Assembly (NCBI RefSeq): GCF_038096175.1
Contig: NZ_CP151099.1
Span: 3,686,001 to 3,750,000 of the forward strand
DNA: 64,000 bases
Source: Nostoc sp. UHCC 0302
GTDB taxonomy: Bacteria; Cyanobacteriota; Cyanobacteriia; Cyanobacteriales; Nostocaceae
Direction of reading: 5' to 3'
Shown here: piece by piece, positions 35,851 to 45,055 of the stretch
Layout: every line of letters begins with the position of its first letter
Numbering within the stretch: position 1 is the stretch's first letter
Program-made: the position numbers and the translations under genes
Notes under the pieces: generated by a model
Database searches by the model: none
What the model saw: only the letters and a program-made list of their open reading frames with translations
What the model was told of the DNA's origin: nothing

Positions 35851-37122
35851 ATGCTAGATTTGTTGCTGATCATGACTCTAGGCTTCCTGGGCAGTTTTGG
35901 ACATTGCTTTGGAATGTGTGGCCCCCTGACAGTGGCATTTTCCCTCTCGCATCAGCAGGGAACTCCACAGGCAGGTTCCTCAAAGCAAACAACGTCTTCA
36001 AAACAGTTTTCCACGTGGCAACAGCAATTAGAATTTCATATCCTATTAAACCTGGGGCGAATGTTGAGCTATGCTCTAGTCGGTGCTGGCATTGGGGCAA
36101 TAGGTTCAGTCTTAGTAGAAGGTGGGCAACTAGCAGGTATCGGCAGTAATTTACGCCACTGGATAGCAATTGTGACTGGCGTGATGCTGATTTGGTTTGG
36201 GTTAGAACAAGTAGCGCCCAAGTTGCTACCTCGCATTCCTGTATTACACCCCTTATTGCAGGGCAGTTTACATAATCGCTTGAGTACAGGAATGGTCAAG
36301 CTTTCCTTAAAAACCAGATGGTGGACACCAGCACTTTTGGGCATGACTTGGGGTTTGATGCCTTGTGGTTTTTTGTATGCAGCCCAGCTGAAAGCTGCTG
36401 AAACTGGTAATTGGTGGATGGGTGCAGCAACCATGCTAGCTTTTGGTTTAGGAACCCTACCCACTATGCTCGGTGTAGGCGTCTCTACTTCCTTGGTAAG
36501 TAAAGACAGGCGTAGTCAGTTGTTTAGATTAGGCGGCTGGGTTACTCTCACTATTGGCGCAATCACCTTGCTGCGGACTGGTGACACAATGGTAGATTAC
36601 ACAGGACATGCCGCATTAATTTGCTTAATTTTAGCGCTGATTGCTCGTCCGATTAGCAGCTTGTGGGCGTCACCCCTGCGTTACCGTCGAGCTTTTGGAG
36701 TAGGGGCTTTTGTGTTGTCTGTGGTTCACACCGCCCACATGATAGAACACTCGCTGCAATGGAATCTTAATGCCTTTTTTTTCTTGCCACCAGACTTTCA
36801 GTGGGGCATTGCTGCGGGTGCTGTAGCATTGATATTAATGACCCCCGCTGCTTTTACAAGTTTGGAATCATTGCAGAAATCTTTGGGCAAGCGTTGGCGA
36901 CAGATTCATCTATTGGGTGTGCCAGCTTTGCTCTTGAGCGCCATTCATGCTGTACTAATTGGTTCCCATTACCTGGGTTCCTTACAATCAAATTGGGGGA
37001 ATAAATTGGCAACTGTGCTGTTGGGAATTGTCACCCTCAGTGTGTTGCTGGTGCGTTCACGCTTGTTTTGGTCAAAGTTAACCTTAGAAAAGTTTTATGT
37101 CCCCCCAACTAAGTCCCGGTAA
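35851..37122 (+). CDS. Membrane protein: DsbD_2/UreH-type domain fused to heme-like TM domain
   Basis: This 423-residue polytopic protein is in two parts. Residues 1-235 resemble the DsbD_2/UreH/SafE-like family, with GFLGSFGHCFGMCGP at 11-25 and GLMPCGFLY near 167-175 as the paired Cys motifs. These families move metals or electrons across membranes in cytochrome oxidase and urease maturation. Residues about 275-410 have paired His helices (FVLSVVHTAHMIEHS and RQIHLLGVPALLLSAIH...H) like the ferric-reductase-like transmembrane domain. A transmembrane electron or metal relay is plausible but unproven. The next gene overlaps its 3' end by 26 bp in a different frame and begins at ATG 37097, implying translational coupling. 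Confidence 0.8.
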   Translation: MLDLLLIMTLGFLGSFGHCFGMCGPLTVAFSLSHQQGTPQAGSSKQTTSSKQFSTWQQQLEFHILLNLGRMLSYALVGAGIGAIGSVLVEGGQLAGIGSNLRHWIAIVTGVMLIWFGLEQVAPKLLPRIPVLHPLLQGSLHNRLSTGMVKLSLKTRWWTPALLGMTWGLMPCGFLYAAQLKAAETGNWWMGAATMLAFGLGTLPTMLGVGVSTSLVSKDRRSQLFRLGGWVTLTIGAITLLRTGDTMVDYTGHAALICLILALIARPISSLWASPLRYRRAFGVGAFVLSVVHTAHMIEHSLQWNLNAFFFLPPDFQWGIAAGAVALILMTPAAFTSLESLQKSLGKRWRQIHLLGVPALLLSAIHAVLIGSHYLGSLQSNWGNKLATVLLGIVTLSVLLVRSRLFWSKLTLEKFYVPPTKSR

Positions 37123-37798
37123 ACGATACTTGTTCCCTAACTCAACGAGGGAAAACTTAGCAATTCAAAAAAACAAGCAACCGATTAAGGGTATTCCCTT
37201 CCACAGGTTAGGAAAAATAAAGTATTTATTACTCCTCATTTCGGTAGTCATATCAATAATTCAGATTCACCCTGCCTCTGCCCATAATGTAAAAACATCA
37301 GCAGATGTTGGTGGTACGCTCCACATTGAACCAAATGATAATCCTCGCGCTGGCGAAACCTCCGAAGCTTGGTTTGCCCTCACCCGCAGAGGTGGAAAGG
37401 TAATTCCCCTCGCCCAGTGTAATTGTCGATTGGCTGTTTATGCCGAACCCTATGCGCCCGGAGAACCAGCACTGCTAGAACCATCCTTAAAACCTGTGGC
37501 AGTAGAACGCTATCAAGGCATCCCAGGTGCAGAACTTGTCTTCCCCAAACCAGGAATTTATCAGCTACAACTTAATGGCAAACCCGCCTCTGGAGCAAAT
37601 TTTAAACCGTTTAAGTTCAAGTTTAAAGTTACCGTCGCATCTGGAAACTCTGAAAATACACAAAATGTACAAGATGTCAATACAAGTGTAGTAAAGAGTG
37701 AATCTAAACAGTCCCAAAGTTGGGCGATCGCTCTCCCAGTCCTGGCACTGATAGGCATTTTGTTCGTCGTGCTGCGAAGCATGAGAGGCGGGGAGTGA
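37097..37798 (+). CDS. Secreted protein, possible CopC/YtkA-like Ig fold, C-terminal anchor
   Basis: This 233-residue protein has a long N-terminal region to a signal-like segment at about 44-60 (KYLLLLISVVISIIQIHPAS), with a likely cleavage site at AHN. A beta-rich domain of about 110 residues follows (EAWFALTRRGGKVIPLAQC, ELVFPKPGIYQLQLNG), with one CNC pair. A C-terminal membrane anchor closes it (IALPVLALIGILFVVL). The strand pattern and the G-x-Y-x-L-x-L-x-G end suggest a CopC/YtkA-like Ig fold, which is inference. The ATG overlaps the upstream gene by 26 bp. The partner's Cys/His motifs suggest copper or redox handling. Confidence 0.7.
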   Translation: MSPQLSPGKRYLFPNSTRENLAIQKNKQPIKGIPFHRLGKIKYLLLLISVVISIIQIHPASAHNVKTSADVGGTLHIEPNDNPRAGETSEAWFALTRRGGKVIPLAQCNCRLAVYAEPYAPGEPALLEPSLKPVAVERYQGIPGAELVFPKPGIYQLQLNGKPASGANFKPFKFKFKVTVASGNSENTQNVQDVNTSVVKSESKQSQSWAIALPVLALIGILFVVLRSMRGGE

Positions 37799-38401
37799 GG
37801 AGGTGGAGGTAGAGACGCGATTATACTCTTACGAGAAGCCGCTCTTCGAGCGTCTACGCGTCTGTGCAGGGAGTGAGAGATATATTTTGGAATGCAAGAA
37901 TCAGTGTTTGCTACTCGTTCATCCACCTCAGAACTCCCTTAATGAGTCTTTGCTACCAGTGAACAAGTATAAAAACTCTACACCCCTGCTCCCTACTCCC
38001 CTGCCCCCTGCCCCCCCGGTTACTGAGCGCAGTCGAAGTATGCTCCCCTGCCCCCTGCTCTCCACACTGGTGCCACATTACTCAATAGGAAAATTCTAAA
38101 TAATAGACGCAGTTGCAAAAAATTGCACTAAAATCACTACGACGGTAGTCTTTGGGTGTGAGGTTAGAGGTATTTTAAGTCAGGTAACGTCAAGATTACA
38201 GTTTGACAATAAAGTAAATCCACTTCCCGAAACCTCTGGGCTAATCTTTACAGATTTGCCATTTGCTGCATGCCGGGAAACCCCCTTGACTCCGATGGGT
38301 TCACCCTTCGGGTTCACCAGTCAACTGAGTCGGGGAAACCCTACCCTAGCGCTGGACTCACCGCAATGGCTCACCGCACCAGAAAATTCGAGAGTTAATC
38401 T
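37799..38401. other. Repeat-rich intergenic region
   Basis: There is no gene in 603 bp. The 51-bp element (reverse) occupies 37813-37863, pyrimidine heptamers lie at 37981-38065, and 38270-38395 form an interspersed repeat with GGTTCACCCTTCGGGTTCAC and GAGTCGGGGAAACC motifs. Confidence 0.6.
37813..37863 (-). repeat. 51-bp palindrome-ended element, copy 2 (reverse)
   Basis: This is the inverted copy of the element at 27231-27281. It begins AGACGCGATTATACTCTTAC and ends GTCTACGCGTCT; the ends AGACGCG/CGCGTCT are inverted repeats. Confidence 0.85.
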
Positions 38402-39058
38402 ATGTTTATATTGCTAAGCCGGATACTGCTGTGGCTGCTGATTGGGACTATCGTATACTCTCTGTTCCAGAGATTTTATCCTTCAGGAACTTTTGTAGGG
38501 CGATTAGTTTTAGTCATTCTGTTGGTAGTCGTAGCTCTGTCGTTTATTAACCCCAATGAACCAGCTGTGGCGTCATTGTGGAGATTGGTATCTTTTCCGC
38601 TCAAGCCTCTAGGAGCCGCTGTTTTACTGATGATTTTTGCAGCTCAGAGAATTAAAGGAGGAGGAATAGATAAACCAGGAGGATACTTAGTAGGTTGGGC
38701 ATTAACAATTTTGCTTTTGGCAAGTACACCAGCCGTCGCCTACTTTCTCTATCGAGCGCCTCTAGTAGCAGCTATAGGTGAGACTTATGTAGCAAGTGCT
38801 GTACCAACATCTGGGACACTGGTGGCACTGGGGCAACAAACCACTGCAACAGGCATCTCAGATATGGTAGGGGATAACATCCTTGCTTATAATTTGAGAG
38901 TGCCTCCCTACCTCTTGCAAGGAAATCCTCAAGATATTCGGACACGCGGCTTAAGGATTGAAGACTTTGTACCCAGTGCTGAAACGCTACAATTTACAAC
39001 AAGAACTTGGGAAAGTTATCTTACCGAGATTTATAGATTTTTGCGTGTTCAGCGGTAA
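38402..39058 (+). CDS. Membrane protein, N-terminus like YdcF-type proteins, catalytic part absent
   Basis: This 218-residue protein has about four membrane segments in the first 130 residues: LSRILLWLLIGTIVYSLF, LVLVILLVVVALSFINPNEP, LGAAVLLMIFAAQ and LVGWALTILLLASTPAVAYFL. A soluble tail follows. The order 'membrane pair, INPNEP, SFPLKPLG, membrane, membrane' matches my recollection of the N-terminal half of cyanobacterial ElyC/SanA/YdcF-family proteins. The conserved YdcF catalytic core that should follow is not present; only a short SGTLVALGQQTTATG strand remains. It may be a truncated family member or an unrelated protein. No partner gene is evident. Confidence 0.6.
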   Translation: MFILLSRILLWLLIGTIVYSLFQRFYPSGTFVGRLVLVILLVVVALSFINPNEPAVASLWRLVSFPLKPLGAAVLLMIFAAQRIKGGGIDKPGGYLVGWALTILLLASTPAVAYFLYRAPLVAAIGETYVASAVPTSGTLVALGQQTTATGISDMVGDNILAYNLRVPPYLLQGNPQDIRTRGLRIEDFVPSAETLQFTTRTWESYLTEIYRFLRVQR

Positions 39059-39434
39059 TAAAGTTAGGAGACAGGAGACAGGACAAGTCCGAGTGGAGCG
39101 CAAAGTCGAGCCGCTGCGTTACTGTCGCCCTGCGTTGGAAAGCAAGTGGCGTTGAGCGGAGAAAGCCTCCGCTTAGAACTTTGTAACAGAGGCTTTCTCC
39201 GTTCTCTGTTCGCGTAAGCGTCTCTGACAGGAGAAGGAGAAAGAGTTGCCCCAGGCATCGGAACTTCAAAGAGACAGGAATCAGAAGTCGATAATTGTTT
39301 CTTCCACTCCCCCACTCTCACGCTCCGCCTCCCCCCTATTTCTTAACAGTGAATTAAACGCAATCAAGAACCGCTATAAAATACAGGCTTAATGAGCAGT
39401 TAATCTAGGAAGGTAAAGTTGCAAAATTGCTTTA
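39059..39434. other. Interspersed repeat region
   Basis: There is no gene in 376 bp. Positions 39085-39240 are repeat-derived (GCCGCTGCGTTACTGTCGCC; GTTCGCGTAAGCGTCTCTGA, related to 7846-7881). A Shine-Dalgarno-like AGGAAGG precedes the transporter start by about 25 bp. Confidence 0.5.
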
Positions 39435-41186
39435 ATGGCAAAATCTCGACGACTGGCTAAACTTGTTGCTTACTTGCGTCCCCATTGGCGGGAAGCTACT
39501 TTAGGTATTATTGCTTTATTGTCTGTCAATGGGCTGGGCGTTTATATACCCTTGTTAATTCGTTCAGCAGTTGACCAACTCTCAGCAACCTTCAAATGGA
39601 ATCAGATACTACATTACGTAGTGCCGATTGTTTTGCTGAGTTCAGCGATGTGGTTAATGCGTATGGCATCGCGCATTTGGCTATTTGGGGTGGGGCGTCA
39701 GGTTGAATTTGACCTGAAACAACGGATTTTTGAACATTTACTGAAACTGGAGCCGTCTTATTTTGCCCGCAACACCGCAGGCGATTTGATTAGTAGGGCT
39801 ACCAGTGATGTGGACAATATCAGGCGATTGTTAGGTTTTGCAGTATTGAGTTTGGCGAATACTGTATTTGCCTATACCCTAACACTGCCAGTGATGTTGG
39901 CGATTAGTGTGGATTTGACATTAGCATCTCTGGCGGTGTACCCTTTTATGTTCTTGTTGGTATATCTATTTAGCAATCGCTTACGTAAGCAACAAGCAGC
40001 AGTGCAAGAGAAACTCTCTGATATCAGTGAACTTATTCAAGAAGATATTAGCGGTATTGCTCTAATTAAAATCTACGCCCAAGAAGAAAATGAGCGTCGA
40101 GCCTTCGCTAAGAAAAATCAGCAGCTTTTAGCGGCTAACTTGGAATTAGCAAAAAGCAGAAATACATTGTTTCCCTTAATTAGTGGGCTAGCCAATGTCA
40201 GTTCGCTGGTGATCATCTGGTTAGGGACGATGCGGATGTCTGCTGGAACACTTGCTGTTGGCGACTTTCTGGCATTATTAATTTATGTAGAGCGTCTAGT
40301 TTTCCCCACTGCGCTGTTAGGATTCACAATTACTGCCTACCAACGGGGCGAAGTTAGTATTGATCGGCTTGAGTCTATTCTCAGCGTCACACCAAAAATT
40401 CAAGATGTAACCGATGTCGTACATCTACCTCTAGCTGAAGCCAAAGGAGAACTCACAGCTAAAAATTTCAGTTATACCTATCCTGACTCCAAGACTCCAG
40501 CTTTAGAAAATCTCAACTTTACAATTGCTCCTGGGGAAACAGTGGCAATTGTTGGGGCAATTGGTTCTGGAAAATCAACCTTAGCGAATGCTTTGCCACG
40601 CTTGTTAGATATTGAGGCGGGGCAGTTGTTTTTAGATGATGTGGATATTACGAAGATAGCGCTGGCAGATTTACGAAGTGCGATCGCCTACGTTCCCCAA
40701 GATAGCTTTCTATTCAGTACCACAATTAAAAATAATATCCGTTACAGCGACCCAGTGAGCGAACAAGAAAATGTAGAGTCCGTTGCCAAACTCGCTCAAA
40801 TTGATACAGAAATTAGCAACTTTCCTCAACAATATGAAACCGTTGTTGGCGAACGTGGTATTACTCTTTCTGGTGGCCAACGTCAACGTACTGCTTTAGC
40901 TAGAGCAATGTTAGTGAATGCGCCAGTGCTAATTTTAGATGATGCCCTCTCCAGTGTCGATAATCAAACAGCTACACAAATCCTGAACAATCTATCTAAA
41001 GGTACGAAGCGTAAAACAGTTATTTTTATCACTCATCAACTATCTGCTGCCGCTGCTGCCGACCGGATTTTTGTTATAGATAAAGGCAAAATTGTCCAAA
41101 TAGGTAATCACTTAGAACTTGTGCAAAAACAAGGATTATACAGAACTTTGTGGAGTCAACATCAAGTTGAAGAATTACTTCGTTGA
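39435..41186 (+). CDS. ABC exporter, fused permease and ATPase (MsbA/MdlB-like)
   Basis: This 583-residue half-transporter has an N-terminal six-helix permease domain (about residues 15-310) and a C-terminal nucleotide-binding domain. The NBD motifs are Walker A GAIGSGKS at about 373-380, the Q-loop YVPQDSFLF, the signature LSGGQ at about 478-482, Walker B VLILDD at about 498-503, and the H-loop in IFITHQLSA. The set is complete, so it should hydrolyse ATP as a homodimer. The substrate (lipid, peptide or drug) is not predictable. It lacks a peptidase C39 domain. The gene is monocistronic. Confidence 0.92.
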   Translation: MAKSRRLAKLVAYLRPHWREATLGIIALLSVNGLGVYIPLLIRSAVDQLSATFKWNQILHYVVPIVLLSSAMWLMRMASRIWLFGVGRQVEFDLKQRIFEHLLKLEPSYFARNTAGDLISRATSDVDNIRRLLGFAVLSLANTVFAYTLTLPVMLAISVDLTLASLAVYPFMFLLVYLFSNRLRKQQAAVQEKLSDISELIQEDISGIALIKIYAQEENERRAFAKKNQQLLAANLELAKSRNTLFPLISGLANVSSLVIIWLGTMRMSAGTLAVGDFLALLIYVERLVFPTALLGFTITAYQRGEVSIDRLESILSVTPKIQDVTDVVHLPLAEAKGELTAKNFSYTYPDSKTPALENLNFTIAPGETVAIVGAIGSGKSTLANALPRLLDIEAGQLFLDDVDITKIALADLRSAIAYVPQDSFLFSTTIKNNIRYSDPVSEQENVESVAKLAQIDTEISNFPQQYETVVGERGITLSGGQRQRTALARAMLVNAPVLILDDALSSVDNQTATQILNNLSKGTKRKTVIFITHQLSAAAAADRIFVIDKGKIVQIGNHLELVQKQGLYRTLWSQHQVEELLR

Positions 41187-41739
41187 AGTTCTGAATTCTA
41201 AGCATAATTGGGTTGCTGCTAGTATAAATTGTTGTCTAGACTAAATCTGCAAAATATTATCAGCAACTAATTAATGTTTGAATTTTTACATTTTTTTTGC
41301 AAATACTATGAGTTATTGCCAGAGGTGAGTGAAGAAATTATCTATACTGCTATACTCTGACTTTATAATTACTTTATAAATTACTATAGCTAACTCCTTG
41401 ACTTATTAGCTTGATTAGGAGCTATATTGCTTTTCTTCTCTTAAGTGTGCAAAGCTGACTTTATAGATGTCTTCAGAAAAAAATATTAAGATTTTATAAA
41501 GATTACATAAGCTATTAAGTAGACGGTAAGTAAAAAAGTTAATCTTTCAAAAGCATCTTTTGCTACTTAAATTCCCATCGCTTGATTACGTTGTATTGGG
41601 AGGTGTACTGGGGATAGTAGATGATGAGAGCCTAAAAAGCAATTGAAAAGTTACGCTAATTTTGATACCTGGATACCCGCAATTACAGGTAACACAACGT
41701 CATATCTGCCAACAAATCTATCTTTACAACCTTTTAACT
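41187..41739. other. AT-rich leader of the glycosyltransferase gene
   Basis: There is no gene in about 550 bp. AT-rich sequence without clear repeats; the in-frame start at 41662 adds 26 residues unlike the family, so the leader is taken to extend to 41739. Confidence 0.5.
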
Positions 41740-43365
41740 ATGCCAAAATATCTGCTGCCTTCTTCAGCTTGGTTACGATTTTTAGTCGTCACTGTCTTGG
41801 CTTTAGGTTTATTCTTCCGCTTTGCTAACCTGGAGCGTAAATTTTACTGGTATGACGAGACTTTCACCTCACTAAGAATTTCCGGCTATACAGAAGATGA
41901 GGTAGCAAAGCAAGTATTTACAGGGCAAGAAATTAGTGTAAGTTCTTTGCAAAAATTTCAGAATCCTAATCCCGAAAAAGGATTGATAGATGCAATCAAA
42001 GGAATGGCAAAAGAAGATCCTCACATTCCACCACTTTACTTCATTCTGTTGCGATTATGGACAGATTTATTTGGTGGTTCCATAATTTCGACAAGAAGTT
42101 TCTCCGCAGTTATCAGCTTACTCGCATTACCTTGTATTTACTGGTTGTGTCAAGAACTATTTAAATCACCATTAGTCGGATGGATAGCAACCCTATTAAT
42201 AGCGGTTTCACCTTTCCATCTTTTATACGCTCAGGAAGCACGGATGTATAGCTTGTGGACAGTAACTACCTTGTTATCAAGTGCTGCTCTTTTGCAAGCT
42301 ATCCGGCTTAAGAAAAGAATCGGTTGGGTAATTTATACAATCACATTAACATTAGGGCTTTACACTTATCTTTTTACTCTTTTAACTGCTCTTGGACATG
42401 GAATATACGTATTTGTCATTGAGCGATTCAGATTAACCAAAACACTTCTCAGCTATCTGATAGCATCAATAGCTGGGCTAATACTTTTTTTACCCTGGAT
42501 TTCGAATATTTTTTTAGGAACTTCTGAGATAGATAAGAGATTAGCTTGGGCAAACACAAAACCCGATTTATTATCTTTAATTAAAGCATGGCCTTTCCAG
42601 CCCAGTCGCCTTTTCTTCGACGTTGGCGTGGGTGGGCAATCGAGTGGTTTATCAATCTTATTAGCCAGCCCCATAGCTATAATCTTGCTTGCTCTTGTTG
42701 TTTATTCTATCTATTATTTATGTACAAAAGCTCCAAGAAATACTTGGGTATTTGTTCTAACATTAATCATAGTTTTACCACTATTTCTAATATTTAGAGA
42801 TGTATTTAAAGGGGGAAAAATCTCAACTATAATGAGGTACTTAATTCCTGGCTATCTGGGTATGCAGATAGCTGTTGCATATTTTCTTTCTAGCAAAATT
42901 ACCGATGTTTCTATTAGTAATATACGCCGACAGTTTTGGCAGTCAGTTACTACAGTTCTCTTACTATCTGGAATTATTTCATGTGTGTTGGTGACTCAAG
43001 CAGTTAGTTGGTGGCATACTGGCGAGGGAAACTATAAATTTTTCCAGGTAGCACAAATTATTAATCAGTCAGAGCAACCGCTCGTTATTAGCAGTGGCTC
43101 TATCCATACGGAAAAAAGTGTAGTAGGCTCGGTTTTGAGTCTCAGCCATTTGCTTGACTCAACAGTGAAGCTACAACTAACAGTTGAGCCAGAGGTTCCT
43201 AATGTAAGTAGTGACTCTAACAATATATTTCTCTACCAACCTCCTGCTTCACTGGTTCGTAACCTTGAACAGAAATATGAAATAAAGCCTGCTACTAACG
43301 AGAAGCTTGGTACAAAGAAGGACAAAATTTTTCTCTGGCGGCTTAGTTTGCCTAACAAAAAATAA
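41740..43365 (+). CDS. GT39-type (ArnT/PMT-like) polyprenyl-phosphate sugar transferase
   Basis: This 541-residue protein, counted from ATG 41740, has about 11-12 membrane segments. It carries the GT-C signature YWYDETFTSLRI near residue 36, with the catalytic Asp-Glu in the first extracytoplasmic loop. SPFHLLYAQEARMYSLW follows at about 155-171. These belong to the ArnT/dolichyl-phosphate mannosyltransferase superfamily, which moves a sugar from a polyprenyl phosphate carrier to a lipid or protein outside the membrane. The acceptor is unknown. The upstream in-frame ATG at 41662 would add 26 residues with no family similarity. A hairpin follows 80 bp after the stop. Confidence 0.88.
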   Translation: MPKYLLPSSAWLRFLVVTVLALGLFFRFANLERKFYWYDETFTSLRISGYTEDEVAKQVFTGQEISVSSLQKFQNPNPEKGLIDAIKGMAKEDPHIPPLYFILLRLWTDLFGGSIISTRSFSAVISLLALPCIYWLCQELFKSPLVGWIATLLIAVSPFHLLYAQEARMYSLWTVTTLLSSAALLQAIRLKKRIGWVIYTITLTLGLYTYLFTLLTALGHGIYVFVIERFRLTKTLLSYLIASIAGLILFLPWISNIFLGTSEIDKRLAWANTKPDLLSLIKAWPFQPSRLFFDVGVGGQSSGLSILLASPIAIILLALVVYSIYYLCTKAPRNTWVFVLTLIIVLPLFLIFRDVFKGGKISTIMRYLIPGYLGMQIAVAYFLSSKITDVSISNIRRQFWQSVTTVLLLSGIISCVLVTQAVSWWHTGEGNYKFFQVAQIINQSEQPLVISSGSIHTEKSVVGSVLSLSHLLDSTVKLQLTVEPEVPNVSSDSNNIFLYQPPASLVRNLEQKYEIKPATNEKLGTKKDKIFLWRLSLPNKK

Positions 43366-43445
43366 CCAGCATCCAAACAAAGAAGTGAGGCAGCTATGAT
43401 AACTGATTCTAAAGTGAGCCGCATCAAGCAATTACCGCGTTAGTT

Positions 43446-43487
43446 TTTTGAGGATTTGGGTAATATAAATTACCCAAAAAACTAACA
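43446..43487 (+). promoter_or_regulatory. Hairpin immediately upstream of the HupE-like start
   Basis: The stem TTTGGGTAA / TTACCCAAA (43455-43463 and 43470-43478) has a 6-nt loop. Outside it, AGTTTTTT pairs loosely with AAAAAACT at 43476-43483. It ends about 14 bp before ATG 43497, so it could be an attenuator, a terminator of the upstream gene, or a structure that occludes translation. Confidence 0.55.
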
Positions 43488-43496
43488 CTGGGATAC

Positions 43497-44156
43497 ATGA
43501 TGTTCAAAATTGAATTATTAGAATCTCCTGCCTCCAAGTTACAGCATCGCCATATTGGGGCGATCGCTGCTCTAATTGTAATTAGCCTGCTGAGTTCATT
43601 GGCTGGAACGCCAAAGCCTCATCTGATCTCTAACTGCTGGCAAGGCTTTATTTGGGGACTAGCAGATCCAGTTATTAGCTTGAATTGTTTGGCTGGCATC
43701 GTTACTATTGGTTTACTCTCGGCTGGTGTTGTGCGTAGTGCTTCAATAACTTTAGGGTTTGTTTTAGCAGCAGTTTTGGGTATAGCAATTCATCTATGCC
43801 ACTTCAACTTCTCAGGTGTCGAGATAGCAATCGGCATTTCTACTATCGCCTCTGGGATTATGCTGGTGATTCCTAAGCAACTGAACTTTATGGTTCTTGC
43901 TTTGCTGAGTGTCACTGCTGGCTGGTTTCAGGGTTACGCTAATGCTGAATCCATTACTGGCGCAGAAATGATACCGCTAATTGCTTACATACTTGGCATG
44001 ACGTTAACACAGTTTGCAGTCGCCATGAGTGCTAAAGAAATTGGTAGTGCGATGCTCATGGGAGAAACAAACGGAATTTTGCCCAAGATAAGACGATTTG
44101 CTGGTTTCGCTTTCTGTGCAATTGGCATTGTATTTTTGAGCAATTTAGTAATCTAG
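43497..44156 (+). CDS. HupE/UreJ-like membrane protein lacking the metal motif
   Basis: This 219-residue protein has six or seven membrane segments and the overall pattern of HupE/UreJ proteins, which import nickel or cobalt. The family motif G-L-x-H-P-x-x-G-x-D-H-L should appear near residue 52 but reads GLADPVISLNCLAGIVTIG. The His and the Asp-His pair are replaced by Asp, Asn and Cys. Later family features (GVEIAIGISTIASGIML at 110-126) are retained. It may be a specialised paralogue with another ligand or a non-functional relict with an intact frame. It follows a hairpin and is followed directly by a repeat element. Confidence 0.75.
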   Translation: MMFKIELLESPASKLQHRHIGAIAALIVISLLSSLAGTPKPHLISNCWQGFIWGLADPVISLNCLAGIVTIGLLSAGVVRSASITLGFVLAAVLGIAIHLCHFNFSGVEIAIGISTIASGIMLVIPKQLNFMVLALLSVTAGWFQGYANAESITGAEMIPLIAYILGMTLTQFAVAMSAKEIGSAMLMGETNGILPKIRRFAGFAFCAIGIVFLSNLVI

Positions 44157-44249
44157 ATATAGCGTTTCCAACTCCAGTGAGGTACAAAATAACCCCAGCC
44201 GCGCGACAGCGCGGCTGGGATTATTTCATGTGCCTAGCAATTGCTATAA
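44157..44249. repeat. Interspersed hairpin repeat directly after the HupE-like stop
   Basis: The perfect 11-bp stem CCCAGCCGCGC / GCGCGGCTGGG with GACA loop (44194-44219) is flanked by AGCGTTTCCAACTCCAGTGA on the left and TTTCATGTGCCTAGCAATTG on the right. These flanks recur, diverged, at about 10735 and 11047, where a second element interrupts them. It starts on the base after the stop codon and may serve as a transcription terminator. Confidence 0.8.
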
Positions 44250-44377
44250 AAATTTGTTGAGTTAGATTATGCAAAAACTCTAAGTGCTTGCATCTAGCGC
44301 TCAGAGTTTCCAAAACGGATTTTGCCAATAGCTAATAGGTAATTGTTTAAAATAATTATCCATTAGCTATTACTTAT

Positions 44378-45055
44378 TTAAAAAGCTCCAATTCTTCCAA
44401 AGATTACGTAGAAGGTTTTAGCAATCAAAAACAGATCGTACAGTGGATGCCAACGTCTTTGATACTGTAGGTCTAAATCAACTATTTGTTCAAAATCTTT
44501 AACTTGTGAACGACCGTTGACTTGCCATTCACCAGTTAGACCTGGTTTAACATTTAAGCGTTCCCAGTGGCGCTGAGTATATTTCATCACTTCATCGCCA
44601 GTCGGTGGGCGGGTTCCTACTAAACTCATTTCGCCTACTAAGACATTCCAAAACTGAGGTAGTTCGTCTAAGCTTGTGCTTCGCAAAAAGCGCCCTACCT
44701 TTGTGACTCGAAAGTCATTTTTGTTCTTAAATATGAGTCCATCGGCTTCATTACTCACTAAAGATTTTAATTTTTCCGCATCATTAACCATTGACCGGAA
44801 CTTACGAATCCGAAAGATGCGTCCGTGGAGTCCATACCGTTCCTGGGTGAAGAAAATCGAACCAGGACTATCGATTTTAATTGCGATCGCGATCGGCACA
44901 AACAAAACCGTTAGAATCAATAGTCCTACTAAACTCCCAGTAATGTCCAAACAGCGCTTAAATTTAGACTCTACCGAGGGATGAGGAGTAGACTGCGCTT
45001 CCCATGTTTGAGTAGTGGCACTATGAAAAATGCTTGTTAGTGGTGCTTGGTACAT
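44378..45055 (-). CDS. Bacterial sugar transferase (undecaprenyl-phosphate sugar-1-P transferase)
   Basis: This 225-residue protein has one N-terminal membrane segment at about 36-57 (ITGSLVGLLILTVLFVPIAI) and the complete bacterial sugar-transferase domain. The motifs are SPGSIFFTQERYGLHG, FRIRKFRSMV, LRSTSLDELPQFWNVLVGEM, SLVGTRPP and PGLTGEWQVNGRS. It belongs to the WcaJ/RfbP/PssY polyisoprenyl-phosphate hexose-1-phosphate transferase family, which starts exopolysaccharide or O-antigen repeat synthesis at the inner membrane. It is the short monotopic form. The window has no surrounding polysaccharide cluster, so its product cannot be assigned. Confidence 0.9.
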   Translation of the reverse strand: MYQAPLTSIFHSATTQTWEAQSTPHPSVESKFKRCLDITGSLVGLLILTVLFVPIAIAIKIDSPGSIFFTQERYGLHGRIFRIRKFRSMVNDAEKLKSLVSNEADGLIFKNKNDFRVTKVGRFLRSTSLDELPQFWNVLVGEMSLVGTRPPTGDEVMKYTQRHWERLNVKPGLTGEWQVNGRSQVKDFEQIVDLDLQYQRRWHPLYDLFLIAKTFYVIFGRIGAF

